A stretch of DNA of 64,000 nucleotides from Caldicellulosiruptor owensensis OL (lineage in GTDB: Bacteria; Bacillota; Thermoanaerobacteria; Caldicellulosiruptorales; Caldicellulosiruptoraceae), in contig NC_014657.1 in the NCBI RefSeq assembly GCF_000166335.1, positions 426,501 through 490,500 of the forward strand, written 5' to 3'. The notes under the pieces were generated by a model. It searched no databases. It saw nothing but the letters and a program-made list of their open reading frames with translations, and was not told the origin of the DNA. The position numbers and the translations under genes are program-made. Position 1 is the stretch's first letter, and each line of letters begins with the position of its first letter. Below are positions 32,602 through 41,827 of this stretch, in pieces.

Positions 32602-33603
32602 ATGGGAAGAATCGAACTGAAGTTGGTTGAAGAGAATTATTCTATAAGAATAGAAAGAATAAAACAAATAAAATCCAACGCCTATTTTGTAAAGACTAAA
32701 GATGGTAAAGAATATTTTTTAAAGATCAGCAGAGTTGACAAAGAGCATGTTGATTTTATTCTCAAGATTTTTTCACATCTGAAAAATACAAGTTTCAAAA
32801 GCCACCTGATTGATTTCCAAAAGACCGTTGATGGTGGCTTTTATTTTTTAGATGGGCACAAAAGAGTTTATCTTCTATGTAAGTGGATAGATGGCAGAAG
32901 TGCGGATTTTAGGAATGTTTTTGACTTAAAAGTGGCAGTTTCAGTCTTGCATAACCTTCATAAAGCTTCACTTTCTTTTGCTGAAAAAATAAAAAGCAGA
33001 TTTCATTCATCTTATCAGGAAGTGTTTCAGAAAAAGTATTCACAAGTTGTACAGATGAAGAATATTATACATCAAAAAGATAGTCTTGGCTATTTTGATG
33101 AAATATTCTTGAAGGTTCTAAGCAGATTTGAAGGCAGGTTTGTGGAAAGCATATATATGATGAAAAAGGTAGAAGAGCACTTCAAAAAAGAAAATCAGAG
33201 AGTATTAATTCATCATGACCCTGCTCATCACAATTTTATATTTTGTGAAACAGGGGTGTATCTCATAGATTTCGATTATGCGATGGTAGACTATGACGTG
33301 CATGATTTTGTGAACCTTGGCGTGAGAGTGTTGAAAACAAATGATTGGGACATCAATGTATTTCGGATTTATTTAAAATGTCTGGATGATAAAAATATTA
33401 TAAAGAAATTCTGGTTGCAGACATTTTGGATTTTGATGTATTTCCCCCAGGAGATTTGGCAGGTAGGACTTCAGTACTATTTCGAAAAACAGCCATGGAC
33501 AGAAGAGTACTTTCTCAAAAGACTAAAAGGAGCAGAAAGAATACAAATAGGAAAGGAGATGATAATAAAAAAGATTGCAGGAGGGATTTTTAAATGTCAT
33601 TGA
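32602..33603 (+). CDS. CotS-like spore-coat/aminoglycoside phosphotransferase-fold kinase, copy 1
   Basis: A 333-residue kinase-like protein of the CotS family, known from Bacillus spore coats and having the choline-kinase/APH fold. The catalytic loop LIHHDPAHHNFIF (Asp and Asn present) and the metal motif YLIDFDYAM are intact, so phosphotransfer is plausible. The end of the gene overlaps the next one by 10 bases. The ribosome site is weak. The substrate of CotS-like kinases is unknown. Confidence 0.8.
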   Translation: MGRIELKLVEENYSIRIERIKQIKSNAYFVKTKDGKEYFLKISRVDKEHVDFILKIFSHLKNTSFKSHLIDFQKTVDGGFYFLDGHKRVYLLCKWIDGRSADFRNVFDLKVAVSVLHNLHKASLSFAEKIKSRFHSSYQEVFQKKYSQVVQMKNIIHQKDSLGYFDEIFLKVLSRFEGRFVESIYMMKKVEEHFKKENQRVLIHHDPAHHNFIFCETGVYLIDFDYAMVDYDVHDFVNLGVRVLKTNDWDINVFRIYLKCLDDKNIIKKFWLQTFWILMYFPQEIWQVGLQYYFEKQPWTEEYFLKRLKGAERIQIGKEMIIKKIAGGIFKCH

Positions 33604-34562
33604 AGCAAAAATTTAAGCTTCACTATGGCTTTGACATAAAAGAGCTCAAGAAGTTCAAAGATGGATATCTTTTCAAGACAAGCAAAGCAGAATACCTTTT
33701 GAAAAAAACTAAAATGTCACCTGCAGAAATTGTCTTTATATTTCACTGTCATCAACATTTGAAAGATAACAAATTTGTTAATTTTGAAAAGATTGTTCCC
33801 ACAAAAGATGGTTGTCCTTACCTGATATTCAACAATAACACATATGTGCTCATAGAACATTTTAAAAAAGAACCTGTCGAATTTTCCGAAAAGCAACTGG
33901 CAAATTTAGTAGAGTTTATAAATGCTTTTCATTCAGCATCCAGCAACTTAAAATCGGCTGTAGGTGCACGATACAAGGTTCAATATGGAAAAGATAGAAT
34001 TGCTGCACGAAATATGTATTCGATGTTTACCAAGCTAAAAGAAAATCCTCAGCTGATAAAAAGTGAAAGGCTTAAGAATATTATTTTAAGCACAATTGAT
34101 ACAAATATCGAATACGTAAAAAAAGCATTAGAAATTTTAGAAGATGACAGATATCTTGATGTGATATCGCGCAGCATGCAGGAAAATAGATTCATACATG
34201 GCAAACTTGCTATTTACAACATCCACAAATGTTACGGTAAATTAAGACTTGCCAATATGTTTGATTTAGAACTAAATGTCCGTGAAAAGGACATAGCCAC
34301 GTTTGTGAAAAGCCTGCTCAAAATAGACAAAAATTTTGATTTTGAAGATTGCATAAGCAAATTTTATGTTACCTCATATGACGATTACAAAAAATGTTTA
34401 GTCTTAGCTATGATACTTCTGCCATATGAGTATTTTTCTCTTCTTAAAAAAATTATTAGGTTTAGAGATTTGGACTGGGCATCTGAAGGATTTGAAGAGA
34501 AAATTAAAAGGATATGTGAAAAAGACCAGTACAAGTACAAAATTTTAGCCTCCCTGCATTAA
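33594..34562 (+). CDS. CotS-like protein, copy 2 (degenerate kinase)
   Basis: A 322-residue relative of its two neighbours, similar in length and fold pattern. Where the neighbours have the catalytic HxDxxxxN and DFD motifs, this copy has RFIHGKLAIYNIH and ANMFDLELN. The catalytic Asp is missing (HGKL) and the metal DFD is not recognisable. It is probably a pseudokinase or a structural coat protein rather than an active enzyme. ATG at 33594 with GGAGGG upstream inside copy 1, so translation is coupled. Confidence 0.72.
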   Translation: MSLKQKFKLHYGFDIKELKKFKDGYLFKTSKAEYLLKKTKMSPAEIVFIFHCHQHLKDNKFVNFEKIVPTKDGCPYLIFNNNTYVLIEHFKKEPVEFSEKQLANLVEFINAFHSASSNLKSAVGARYKVQYGKDRIAARNMYSMFTKLKENPQLIKSERLKNIILSTIDTNIEYVKKALEILEDDRYLDVISRSMQENRFIHGKLAIYNIHKCYGKLRLANMFDLELNVREKDIATFVKSLLKIDKNFDFEDCISKFYVTSYDDYKKCLVLAMILLPYEYFSLLKKIIRFRDLDWASEGFEEKIKRICEKDQYKYKILASLH

Positions 34563-34608
34563 AAAAGGTGTTTGCTCATATAGTTTTTAATGGGAGGTGT
34601 TTTTTGTT

Positions 34609-35601
34609 ATGATTGCTCTGAGAGAGGAGATAACTCAATTTTTTGATATAGAGGTTTTTTATTTTATGCCTATCCGTGACATTTTAGTTCTCTCCACCGA
34701 CAGAGGTCTTAAATGTTTTAAAAGAGTAGACTATTCGGTGGAAACGCTTTTGTTTATTCACGGGGGCAAAGAACACCTTGTTTCAAGAGGGTTTATAGAC
34801 ATTGACAGGTTTAATTTAAGCAAGGAAGGCTTGCCTTATGTTATGTTGGGTGATGAAATCTACGTGCTGACAGACTGGATTGACGCAAGAGAGTGTGAAC
34901 TTGAAAATCCGATAGAACTGAAAGCTGCAACAGAAAAACTTGCTATGATGCACGAAGCCTCAATAGGTTATACAAATGTTCCTGAAAGTGCAAGGGTCAG
35001 AGATGATTTGGGAAAACTTCTGACTAAGTTTGAAAAGCGCTGCAACGAATTTTTGCGTATGAGAAAGATGGCAGATAAAAAAAAGAGCATGTTTGATTAC
35101 GAGTATCTATTTACATACTCATATTATTTTGACCTTGCAAAGGAAGCACTTGAAAAACTTAAAAATTCAAATTACTTAAAACTTTGTGATGAGGCAAGAG
35201 AAAAAAGAGGTTTTATTCACCGGGACTACTCTTACCACAATATTCTCTACACTCACGATGGTGATGTATATATTATAGACTTTGATTATCTTACCTATGA
35301 CCTTCGAATAGTTGACCTCACAAGCTTTATGCAAAAGGTATTAAAAAGGATTCACTGGGATATAAAAACAGGTGAGAGCATCTTGAACTGGTACTCAAAT
35401 GTATCGCCACTTAGCAAAGACGAGCTTGAACTTGTCTATATAATCCTGCTTTTTCCCTACAGATATTGGAAAACATGCAACAGGTATTATAATGGTAAAA
35501 AGAGCTGGTCTGAAAAAGCATTTACAAACAAGCTTCATGAAGTTATTGCAGAAAAAGAATTTCACTATGATTTTATAAAGTGGCTCGAAAAACAGATATA
35601 A
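34609..35601 (+). CDS. CotS-like kinase, copy 3
   Basis: A 330-residue CotS-family protein with an intact catalytic loop FIHRDYSYHNILY and metal motif YIIDFDYLTYD. The lysine-containing N-lobe is short, as in the family. The open frame begins at a GTG that overlaps the Shine-Dalgarno GGGAGG; ATG at 34609 is the better start. It ends the three-gene group, before a strong terminator. Three CotS-like genes in a row suggest a coat or envelope assembly role. Confidence 0.8.
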   Translation: MIALREEITQFFDIEVFYFMPIRDILVLSTDRGLKCFKRVDYSVETLLFIHGGKEHLVSRGFIDIDRFNLSKEGLPYVMLGDEIYVLTDWIDARECELENPIELKAATEKLAMMHEASIGYTNVPESARVRDDLGKLLTKFEKRCNEFLRMRKMADKKKSMFDYEYLFTYSYYFDLAKEALEKLKNSNYLKLCDEAREKRGFIHRDYSYHNILYTHDGDVYIIDFDYLTYDLRIVDLTSFMQKVLKRIHWDIKTGESILNWYSNVSPLSKDELELVYIILLFPYRYWKTCNRYYNGKKSWSEKAFTNKLHEVIAEKEFHYDFIKWLEKQI

Positions 35602-35607
35602 AAAGAA

Positions 35608-35660
35608 GGGGCAACAAAACCTGCTGTTTTTTTTAAGGTTTTATTGCCCCATATTTATTT
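35608..35660. terminator. Bidirectional terminator
   Basis: GGGGCAA plus AAAACCT pairs with AGGTTTTA plus TTGCCCC around a T-rich loop; T residues follow. It lies between the CotS group and the convergent coaX operon. Confidence 0.75.
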
Positions 35661-35669
35661 TAGCATTTT

Positions 35670-36458
35670 TTAAACTGACAACTGTTTATTTTTATAGTAT
35701 ATTATCCTGAGTCCTTCTAATGTCAAGGTAGGATTTACAATCTGAATTGTCTTTGACTCCTCAGCAATAAGCCTTGCAAGACCACCTGTTGCAATGACCT
35801 TTGCGTTTGCTTCATCCATCTCTTCTTTTATCCTGTTTACCATGTAATCCACAAGACCAACATAACCATAGAGGATACCGGACTGCATGGCATGTACAGT
35901 GTTTTTGCCAATTACGCTTGGTGGCTTTTGAAGTTCTATTCTGTGAAGCCTGCTTGCATGAGAAAAAAGAGCCTCTGCAGAAATTTTAATACCGGGAGCA
36001 ATCGCACCACCCAAATATTCTGATTTTCTTGAAAGTGCACAGAAAGTTGTTGCTGTTCCAAAATCAATTATTACTGCAGGACCTCCATAAAGTTCGTTTA
36101 CTGCAACGGCATTGACAATTCTGTCTGAGCCGACCTCTTTCGGGTTTTCAGTTTTTATGTTTAGTCCCGTCTTGATACCTGGTCCCACCACCACAGGATT
36201 TGTACCAAAATACTTTTGTATTGCTCTTTCAAACGAATACATTATTGGTGGTACAACAGAAGAAATAATGACATCCATTATTTCAGCTGGATTTATACCA
36301 CTGTAAGAGAGCATCTGAATTATAAGTATTCCAAACTCATCTGCAGCTTTTTCTTTGTCAGTCTTCATCCTGTAACTTGCTATCAAATCTTTTCCTTTGT
36401 AAACACCAAACACAATATTGGTATTACCAATGTCAACAACTAAAAGTTTGTCTTTCAT
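35670..36458 (-). CDS. coaX: Type III pantothenate kinase
   Basis: A 262-residue enzyme of the ASKHA fold that phosphorylates pantothenate, the first step of coenzyme A synthesis. Motifs: [13 protein letters not shown] (phosphate 1), [21 protein letters not shown] (phosphate 2 with catalytic Asp) and ATGGLARLI (adenosine). The length is standard. It is last in the dapL-ybjQ-coaX operon on the minus strand, with AGGTGAGAG upstream of the ATG. Confidence 0.95.
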   Translation of the reverse strand: MKDKLLVVDIGNTNIVFGVYKGKDLIASYRMKTDKEKAADEFGILIIQMLSYSGINPAEIMDVIISSVVPPIMYSFERAIQKYFGTNPVVVGPGIKTGLNIKTENPKEVGSDRIVNAVAVNELYGGPAVIIDFGTATTFCALSRKSEYLGGAIAPGIKISAEALFSHASRLHRIELQKPPSVIGKNTVHAMQSGILYGYVGLVDYMVNRIKEEMDEANAKVIATGGLARLIAEESKTIQIVNPTLTLEGLRIIYYKNKQLSV

Positions 36459-36480
36459 TTTCTCTCACCTATTAAAGAGT

Positions 36481-36804
36481 TTATTCCACAACAACTGCAG
36501 TTCCTGTAACTGAAACCATCAGCATACTTCCATTTGCACCCAAAACTTCATAGTCTATATCAATTCCAACAACTGCATTTGCACCAAGTATAGCAGCTCT
36601 ATTTTGAAGTTCTTGCAAAGCTTCTTCTCTTGCCCTTATAAGTTCGTTTTCATATGTTCCAGACCTTCCGCCAAATATGTCTGTGATTGATGCAAAAAAA
36701 TCTTTTACCAGATTAACACCAACAATTACTTCACTGCTCACAATTCCTTTGTATTCCACAATTTTTTTGCCCTCAATAGAGGGAGTTGTTGTAACAATCA
36801 TCAA
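36481..36804 (-). CDS. YbjQ/UPF0145 family protein
   Basis: A 107-residue protein of the YbjQ family (sometimes called heavy-metal-binding). Typical segments are [45 protein letters not shown] and the final VSVTGTAV. It forms a pentameric or similar small assembly in known structures; its function is unknown. It lies 8 bases after dapL and 22 before coaX, hence co-transcribed. AGGAGG precedes the ATG. Confidence 0.88.
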   Translation of the reverse strand: MMIVTTTPSIEGKKIVEYKGIVSSEVIVGVNLVKDFFASITDIFGGRSGTYENELIRAREEALQELQNRAAILGANAVVGIDIDYEVLGANGSMLMVSVTGTAVVVE

Positions 36805-36812
36805 AAAACCTC

Positions 36813-38048
36813 CTAAAATTCAAATTCCACATCAGAAAGTCTTCTTTTTAATTCTTCCATAACTCTTATTTCATCCTCAGGTGTCTTTGCTTCAAATGTG
36901 ACAGAGAACCTTACAAAATGTCCTGCGTCATCCCATGGAACTGTTGAAATACACTTTTCTGTGATCAGGTATTCTGAAAACTCTTCAGCTGTCTCAAACC
37001 TTCGGCCATTCTTAACTCCCTTTGGAATCTCAACGTACAAATAGAAAGACCCCTTTGGCTTTTGAGCGTCAAAGCCAAGCTCTCTTAATGTTTTTACAAG
37101 AAGATCATGACGGCGTGAATATTTTTCATTGATTTTCTCAGTGATCTCAGGATGTTCCAGTGCATAAATTCCTGCTTTTTGGATAGCCTTGAACTGACCG
37201 GAATCGTTGTTGTCTTTGACAGCTGCAAAGGCCTTTACAACAAGCTCATTTCCTGCAACAAATGCAAGTCGCCAGCCGGTCATATTGTACGCTTTGGATA
37301 AAGAATGAATTTCAACACCAACTTCTTTTGCCCCTTCAACTGACAGGAAGGATAGTGGCTTGTATCCGTCAAACACCAAAGCTGCATATGCTGCATCGTG
37401 CACAACTATGATGTTGTTTTCCATTGCGAATTTTACCACCTCTTCAAAAAACTCTTTTGTTGCAACAGCACCGCATGGATTGTTAGGATAGTTCAAGTAC
37501 ATAAGTTTTGCTCTTTTTCTTATGTCGGCCGGGATTGACGACAAATCTGGTAAAAAATTGTTTTCTTTCAAAAGCGGGACGTTGTACACCTCACCACCAA
37601 GCCATTTTGTGATTGTTCCCAGAACGGGGTAACCTGGCACAGTCATTATTGTTACATCACCAGGGTTTATAAATGCATAGGGCAAAAGTGCTAAGGCTGA
37701 CTTTGAACCAATTGCATGGTTTACCTCTGTATCCGGGTTAATACCCTTGACGCCGTAAACTCTTTCTAAGTATTTGGCAGCTGCCACTTTAAATTCATAA
37801 ATTCCATTGTCAGCATACCCTCTGTTTTCATCTTTTCCTGCCTCATAGGCAAGCGTTCCAATTATACCCATATCAGCTTTTTCATCAGGTTCACCAACAC
37901 CCATATCAATCAGTTCCATGTCAGGATGAAGTTCTTTTGCTTTTGCCTTTGCTCTTTTAATTTTTTCAAACTTGTAAAGTACTGTTTCTTTACCAAATTT
38001 GCTTCCGCCAATTCTCTCTGCAAACATGTTCTGAATAAAACTTTCCAC
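36813..38048 (-). CDS. dapL: LL-diaminopimelate aminotransferase
   Basis: A PLP fold-type I aminotransferase (about 411 residues) that makes LL-diaminopimelate from tetrahydrodipicolinate, a shortcut to lysine and peptidoglycan precursors. Motifs: [29 protein letters not shown] and the PLP lysine in [12 protein letters not shown]. The open frame extends to 38066, but AAGGAGGGG lies inside that extension; the GTG at 38048 (or TTG at 38051) is placed properly behind it. It is first of three genes with ybjQ and coaX. Confidence 0.9.
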   Translation of the reverse strand: MESFIQNMFAERIGGSKFGKETVLYKFEKIKRAKAKAKELHPDMELIDMGVGEPDEKADMGIIGTLAYEAGKDENRGYADNGIYEFKVAAAKYLERVYGVKGINPDTEVNHAIGSKSALALLPYAFINPGDVTIMTVPGYPVLGTITKWLGGEVYNVPLLKENNFLPDLSSIPADIRKRAKLMYLNYPNNPCGAVATKEFFEEVVKFAMENNIIVVHDAAYAALVFDGYKPLSFLSVEGAKEVGVEIHSLSKAYNMTGWRLAFVAGNELVVKAFAAVKDNNDSGQFKAIQKAGIYALEHPEITEKINEKYSRRHDLLVKTLRELGFDAQKPKGSFYLYVEIPKGVKNGRRFETAEEFSEYLITEKCISTVPWDDAGHFVRFSVTFEAKTPEDEIRVMEELKRRLSDVEFEF

Positions 38049-38377
38049 CAAAAACCCCTCCTTCAAAATTTTTTGGTATAGTATTGTTTTATGGTATTCT
38101 GATATGGTTATTCACAATTTTATTGCTGATCCAAGTCGATAAGGTCAAAAATAGATTTAGTGATATTTTAACATAAAACATCAGATTTATGAAAGGGTAA
38201 TTTAGTTTCGAAATTTACAGCAAAACTAAACTGATTGTGCAATTTAGAAAATTTATTTTTCACATTTATTAGCAAATTTCATAAAGACTTTCTAATTGAC
38301 ATACAATACCTACCCATGGTATAAAAAATACCTGGATTGCACATGATGCAAAAGAAAACAGTAAGGGGGTATTTGAT
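38049..38377. other. Divergent intergenic region, dapL and iron-sulfur protein
   Basis: About 330 AT-rich bases. The right end holds the promoter at 38296-38325. Several copies of GGTAT/ATACC occur (near 38084, 38102, 38306, 38318) but form no clear class of regulatory RNA. No lysine riboswitch is apparent upstream of dapL. Confidence 0.4.
38296..38325 (+). promoter_or_regulatory. Promoter of the iron-sulfur membrane protein, with inverted repeat
   Basis: TTGACA (38296-38301), 18-base spacer, TATAAA (38320-38325). The spacer and -10 contain ATACC-7-GGTAT (38306-38322), a possible repressor site. Confidence 0.6.
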
Positions 38378-39052
38378 ATGGAATTTCTGGAAAGAAAAAA
38401 TGAAAAAAGATTAAAGATGGACAAAAGTTACATTGCAAAAATATTTTTGGCTTTTGTATTTTTTGGAGTTTTAATAGGCGGACTTTTTTATCTGAAATTA
38501 GGTTTATTTGCATTCGTGTGTATGTTAGGTAGTCTTTTACTTAGCTTTTATAAAGGAAGATACTGGTGCTACAGGTTTTGTCCGAGGGGAGCGTTTTTAG
38601 ATGAGTTTGTTGCAAAGGTAAGCTTCAATAAAAATATTCCTTCAGTTTTAAAATCAAAGGTTGCAAAAGCATTTATGCTTACATTTTTTGTTGTAATGAT
38701 GAGTGCGAATGCTTTATTGAGCTGGGGAGATTTGGAAAGGTTCGGAAAAGGTATTGTGGTGCTTTTATGGGTTACAACTTTAATTGCAATAATTTTGGGA
38801 ATTCTGTTTAGAGCAAGAACATGGTGTGTTTTATGTCCGATGGGGACAGTCAGCGGCGTTGTGGGCAAAAAAAGAGGGACGCTCAAGATAGATGCTCCAA
38901 AATGTGTAAGCTGCAACCTTTGCAACAAAAATTGTCCGATGGAAGTAGAAGTTTGTTATTTTAAAGAAAATGGAAACATTGAAAGTGTAAACTGTATAAG
39001 ATGCGAAAGCTGTGCAGTAATATGTCCTAAAAATGCAATTGAAATAGCTTGA
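38378..39052 (+). CDS. 4Fe-4S membrane protein (NapH/CcoG-like)
   Basis: A 224-residue membrane protein with about four hydrophobic helices, two cysteine motifs at membrane edges (CYRFCPRGAF and CVLCPMGT, as in NapH/NosR/RdxA proteins), and a C-terminal 2[4Fe-4S] ferredoxin domain (CVSCNLCNKNCP and CIRCESCAVICP). It probably passes electrons across or along the membrane. No partner reductase is adjacent. GGGGG precedes the ATG. Confidence 0.85.
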   Translation: MEFLERKNEKRLKMDKSYIAKIFLAFVFFGVLIGGLFYLKLGLFAFVCMLGSLLLSFYKGRYWCYRFCPRGAFLDEFVAKVSFNKNIPSVLKSKVAKAFMLTFFVVMMSANALLSWGDLERFGKGIVVLLWVTTLIAIILGILFRARTWCVLCPMGTVSGVVGKKRGTLKIDAPKCVSCNLCNKNCPMEVEVCYFKENGNIESVNCIRCESCAVICPKNAIEIA

Positions 39053-39055
39053 GTA

Positions 39056-39100
39056 AAAGGCGGGCACCAATTTTTTAGAATATGCCTGCCTTTTGTTTTT
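39056..39100 (+). terminator. Intrinsic terminator
   Basis: AAAGGCGGGCA (39056-39066) pairs with TGCCTGCCTTT (39083-39093), one G-T pair, then T-rich sequence. Confidence 0.8.
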
Positions 39101-39119
39101 AAAAAATTTTTGTTCCCCA

Positions 39120-39148
39120 TTGATTTGGGAATGAGGTTAGAATATAAT
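39120..39148 (+). promoter_or_regulatory. nrdD promoter
   Basis: TTGATT (39120-39125), 17-base spacer, TATAAT (39143-39148). The -10 box lies within the first NrdR box. Confidence 0.8.
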
Positions 39149-39189
39149 ATATTGTGCTGGGTGAGAAATAACGACACAATATATAGTAG
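39142..39189. promoter_or_regulatory. Tandem NrdR boxes
   Basis: Two 16-base sites, 39142-39157 (ATATAATATATTGTGC) and 39174-39189 (ACACAATATATAGTAG). By my count each matches 13 of 16 positions of the ACACAATATATTGTGT-type NrdR consensus. Starts are 32 bases apart, about three helical turns, the spacing expected for NrdR. The first covers the -10 box, so NrdR with ATP/dATP would repress nrdD. Confidence 0.75.
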
Positions 39190-39268
39190 TTATTGATTCA
39201 TTAAAAGTCTTTTATGTTTTTAGAAACTTTTAAATTTTGAAAAAGCAAGTGAAGGGAGAAAGATACCG

Positions 39269-41356
39269 ATGATTACAAAGGTCATGAAAAGGGATGGGAC
39301 AATTGTTGACTTTGATCGCAAAAAGATAGAAAATGCAATCTTTAAGGCTGCAAAGGCTGTTGGAGGTTCTGACTATTCAATTGCTGAAAAGCTCACAGAC
39401 CAGGTTATTGAAATCTTAGAGCAAAAATTCGGCTATTCAATTCCGCATGTAGAGGATATTCAGGATATAGTGGAGAAGGTTTTAATTGAAAACGGTCATG
39501 CAAAGACAGCAAAAGCTTACATTCTCTACAGAAAACAGCACCAGGATATGAGAGAGTTCAAAAACCTGTTTTTGGACATTGAAAACACAGTTGACCAGTA
39601 CATCGGAAAGATGGACTGGAGAGTAAATGAAAATAGTAACATGAGCTATTCTCTCCAGGGACTTAACAACCACATATCAACAGCAGTTATTTCAAAGTAC
39701 TGGCTAAACAAGATATATCCAAAAGAGGTTGCAGAGGCGCATATAAACGGCGATTTTCATCTTCATGATTTGGGTGTGCTTGGAGTATACTGCTGTGGCT
39801 GGGATTTGAGAGACCTTCTTTTAAACGGTTTTACTGGAGTTGAAGGAAAGGTTGCATCAAAGCCGGCAAAACATTTTAGAAGTGCTCTTGGTCAGATTGT
39901 AAACTTCTTCTATACACTTCAAGGTGAGGCAGCGGGTGCACAGGCATTTTCAAACTTTGACACATACCTTGCACCTTTTATATACTACGACAAGCTCACA
40001 TACTCTGATGTAAAACAAGCTCTGCAAGAGTTTGTGTTCAATACAAACGTGCCAACAAGGGTGGGTTTCCAAAGCCCGTTTACAAATATAACCTTGGACT
40101 TGGTACCTCCTTCCACATTGAAAGATGAGCCTGTTATCATTGGCGGCAAAATAATGGACAGAACCTACAAAGAGTTTCAGCGCGAGATGGATATGTTCAA
40201 CATAGCATTTGCTGAGGTCATGATGGAAGGGGACGCAAAGGGAAGAATATTCTCATTCCCAATACCCACGTACAACATCACAAAGGACTTCGACTGGGAC
40301 AGCCCGGTTGTAAACAAGATAATGGAGATGACAGCAAAGTATGGCTTGCCTTACTTCAGCAACTTTGTAAATTCGGATATGAAACCTGAAGATGCAAGGT
40401 CAATGTGCTGTCGTCTTAGACTTGATAATCGCGAGCTCAGAAAACGTGGCGGTGGGCTTTTTGGTGCAAATCCGCTGACAGGTTCAATTGGTGTTGTTAC
40501 AATTAACCTGCCAAGAATAGGGTACCTGTCAAAGTCCGAAGATGAATATTTTGAAAGATTAGCAAGGCTCATGGACATTGCAAAGACAAGCCTTGAGATA
40601 AAAAGAGAGGTATTAGAAGATCTTACAAAGAAAGGACTTTATCCATATTCAAGATTTTACCTGCGCGACATCTATGCGCGCTATGGTGAGTATTGGAAGA
40701 ATCACTTCAATACAATTGGAATTGTTGGAATGCACGAAAGCCTGTTGAATTTCATGGGCGTTGGTATTGATACAAAAGAGGGAAGAGAGTTTGCTATAAA
40801 AGTGCTTGACTTTATGAGAGAAAGAATAAGAAAGTACCAAGAAGAAACAGGTATTCTTTACAATCTTGAGGCAACACCTGCAGAAGGAACATCATACAGA
40901 CTTGCAAGAAAAGACAAGCAGATGTTCCCGGACATAATTACATCAGGCAAGGACGAGCCATTTTACACAAACTCAACCCAGCTTCCTGTTGATTACACAG
41001 ATGATATATTTACAGCTTTGGACCATCAAGAAGAGCTTCAGATTCGCTACACAGGCGGAACTGTTTTGCATGGCTTTGTTGGTGAGAAGATTGATGATAT
41101 TGAGGTTTGCAAAGAGATAGTCAAAAAGATTGCATACAACTATAGAATCCCATACTACACAATAACACCAACATTCTCTGTATGCCCAGACCACGGATAT
41201 GTTGCAGGTGAGCACTTTAGCTGTCCAATCTGCGGCAAAGAATGTGAGGTTTACTCAAGAGTTGTTGGATACTACAGACCTGTCCAGTGCTGGAACAAAG
41301 GTAAGCAGGAAGAGTTTAAGTTCAGGAAAGAGTATAAGATTGCTGTGAGAAGGTAA
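39269..41356 (+). CDS. nrdD: Anaerobic ribonucleoside-triphosphate reductase
   Basis: A 695-residue class III reductase that makes dNTPs without oxygen by glycyl-radical chemistry. An ATP-cone (MITKVMKRDGTIVDFDRKKI onward, about 90 residues) senses nucleotides; the barrel follows. Near the C-terminus four zinc cysteines occur (CPDHG...CPICGKEC), then the radical glycine in RVVGYYRPVQ. The activase nrdG is not adjacent, unlike in many clostridia. ATG start 80 bases after the second NrdR box, with AAGGGAG upstream. Confidence 0.95.
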   Translation: MITKVMKRDGTIVDFDRKKIENAIFKAAKAVGGSDYSIAEKLTDQVIEILEQKFGYSIPHVEDIQDIVEKVLIENGHAKTAKAYILYRKQHQDMREFKNLFLDIENTVDQYIGKMDWRVNENSNMSYSLQGLNNHISTAVISKYWLNKIYPKEVAEAHINGDFHLHDLGVLGVYCCGWDLRDLLLNGFTGVEGKVASKPAKHFRSALGQIVNFFYTLQGEAAGAQAFSNFDTYLAPFIYYDKLTYSDVKQALQEFVFNTNVPTRVGFQSPFTNITLDLVPPSTLKDEPVIIGGKIMDRTYKEFQREMDMFNIAFAEVMMEGDAKGRIFSFPIPTYNITKDFDWDSPVVNKIMEMTAKYGLPYFSNFVNSDMKPEDARSMCCRLRLDNRELRKRGGGLFGANPLTGSIGVVTINLPRIGYLSKSEDEYFERLARLMDIAKTSLEIKREVLEDLTKKGLYPYSRFYLRDIYARYGEYWKNHFNTIGIVGMHESLLNFMGVGIDTKEGREFAIKVLDFMRERIRKYQEETGILYNLEATPAEGTSYRLARKDKQMFPDIITSGKDEPFYTNSTQLPVDYTDDIFTALDHQEELQIRYTGGTVLHGFVGEKIDDIEVCKEIVKKIAYNYRIPYYTITPTFSVCPDHGYVAGEHFSCPICGKECEVYSRVVGYYRPVQCWNKGKQEEFKFRKEYKIAVRR

Positions 41357-41387
41357 AGATGAAAACTTTACTTTAAAAACAAAGAAA

Positions 41388-41430
41388 GCTAATCAGATGT
41401 GTTTTTTCACACACTGATTAGCTCTTTTTT
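41388..41430. terminator. Bidirectional terminator after nrdD
   Basis: GCTAATCAG (41388-41396) pairs with CTGATTAGC (41414-41422), with inner TGTG/CACA pairing and a T run to 41430. Confidence 0.85.
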
Positions 41431-41822
41431 ATGTCCTGATTTTTTATTTTTTTATCAATTATGAAGATTGCTACTATTGATAAGATTATTATGCTTATTA
41501 CCAACAGAAGATAAGCCATTGAAATTTTAGGTTCATAGTTTACTAATACTACAACTATGATAGCGCAGGCTATAAACCATGATATTTTGGACATATTCCA
41601 CATTTTAAGTTTAACAGGGATATTTGTAGTAAAATTTTTGACAATGGATTCAAAAAATAAAATACCGCTTATACTAACAATTAAAAATATTTCAATAAAT
41701 AACATATTCTTCGATGTTATTGAAAAATATATTCCAAAGATTAATAATAGAATTTGTGTTATCCATACAAATATTCTCAACAGTTTTACTATAGAACTTT
41801 TAGAAAGCATTTGGTTTCTCAA
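41418..41822 (-). CDS. Small four-helix membrane protein of unknown function
   Basis: A protein of 130-134 residues with four strongly hydrophobic segments and a Lys-rich C-terminal tail. I recognise no family. It follows the Gly-rich protein gene by five bases, so it is co-transcribed and probably co-translated. Small membrane proteins after a toxin-like gene are often immunity proteins; that is inference. The start is uncertain: TTG at 41822 or ATG at 41810, neither with a strong ribosome site. Confidence 0.55.
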   Translation of the reverse strand: MRNQMLSKSSIVKLLRIFVWITQILLLIFGIYFSITSKNMLFIEIFLIVSISGILFFESIVKNFTTNIPVKLKMWNMSKISWFIACAIIVVVLVNYEPKISMAYLLLVISIIILSIVAIFIIDKKIKNQDIKKS

Positions 41823-41827
41823 ATTTC

